Of a stretch of 22,635 nucleotides of DNA, positions 22,589 through 22,635 are shown piece by piece. The position numbers and the translations under genes are program-made. The stretch is from Anthropogastromicrobium sp963626545 (GTDB lineage Bacteria > Bacillota > Clostridia > Lachnospirales > Lachnospiraceae), in the NCBI GenBank assembly GCA_963626545.1, contig CAVFYJ010000054.1, positions 1 through 22,635 on the forward strand, given 5' to 3'. Within the stretch, counting starts at the first letter, position 1. Each line of letters begins with the position of its first letter. The notes under the pieces are model-generated. The model made no database searches and was not told where the DNA came from. It saw nothing but the letters and a program-made list of their open reading frames with translations.

Positions 22589-22609
22589 CTCGGTCATAGA
22601 ATGGCCGAG
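22589..22609. repeat. Hairpin upstream of the GNAT promoter
   Basis: CTCGGTCAT (22589-22597) pairs with ATGGCCGAG (22601-22609): 9 bp with one wobble, loop AGA. The minus strand is followed by TTATT and the plus strand by CATGCAAAGTTTTCC, so neither side has a proper T-run. It could be the remnant terminator of a gene beyond the window or an operator. Confidence 0.45.
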
Positions 22610-22635
22610 CATGCAAAGTTTTCCTTGAATGCCGG

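Noticed and set aside
22589..22609. Rho-independent terminator
   Set aside because: The stem is good but neither strand has an adjoining T-run, so it is recorded as a hairpin only.

Overview
The window looks like chromosomal DNA of a gut-type Clostridia/Lachnospiraceae bacterium. This is inferred from strong GGAGG-type ribosome binding sites, TTGnnn-17-TATAAT promoters, short GC-stem terminators with T-runs, and the gene content (stand-alone clostridial-type TnpB, KdgK, ferredoxin-type aldo/keto reductase, GH2 beta-mannosidase). No species-level claim is possible from the sequence alone.

Layout. (1) 1-1116: the 3' part of a tRNA-Lys(CTT) with its terminator, converging on a minus-strand membrane-anchored family 2 glycosyltransferase (GtrB/DPM1-like). 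(2) about 1321-3400: a TnpB-only IS200/IS605-type element. A left-end hairpin precedes a 566-aa TnpB-like protein that keeps a RuvC D/E/D triad but lacks the zinc-ribbon cysteines. A roughly 250-nt, strongly foldable non-coding segment follows, a good candidate for its guide (right-end/omega) RNA. This is the most interesting part of the window. (3) 3481-9289: an S11 D-Ala-D-Ala carboxypeptidase, a converging pair (DEDDh exonuclease preceded by a zinc-ribbon protein), and a divergent pair of a class-C beta-lactamase-fold serine hydrolase and a polytopic membrane protein. The divergent promoters lie in a perfect 22-bp inverted repeat, and a roughly 10-bp-periodic GATC repeat fills the leader of the zinc-ribbon gene. 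(4) 9348-15530 on the minus strand: aconitase-family hydratase, then beta-mannosidase (a 17-bp tandem repeat in the gap), then a minimal prepilin peptidase overlapping the mannosidase, then an OmpR/PhoB-type response regulator with its own promoter and no kinase in the window. (5) 15735-16745: 2-keto-3-deoxygluconate kinase-like PfkB kinase, divergent from the aconitase. (6) 16808-20096: an AT-rich type II restriction-modification pair (PD-(D/E)XK endonuclease and N6-adenine methyltransferase), probably acquired. (7) 20128-22635: an aldo/keto reductase with two [4Fe-4S] cysteine clusters, a double-GNAT acetyltransferase, and an upstream region with a promoter and a hairpin.

Functional reading. 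Most genes are housekeeping or accessory metabolism: envelope glycosylation, peptidoglycan trimming, mannoside and uronate-type sugar use, redox, and detoxifying acetylation. The mobile or defence-like elements are the TnpB unit and the R-M pair. No CRISPR array, rRNA or phage genes are visible.
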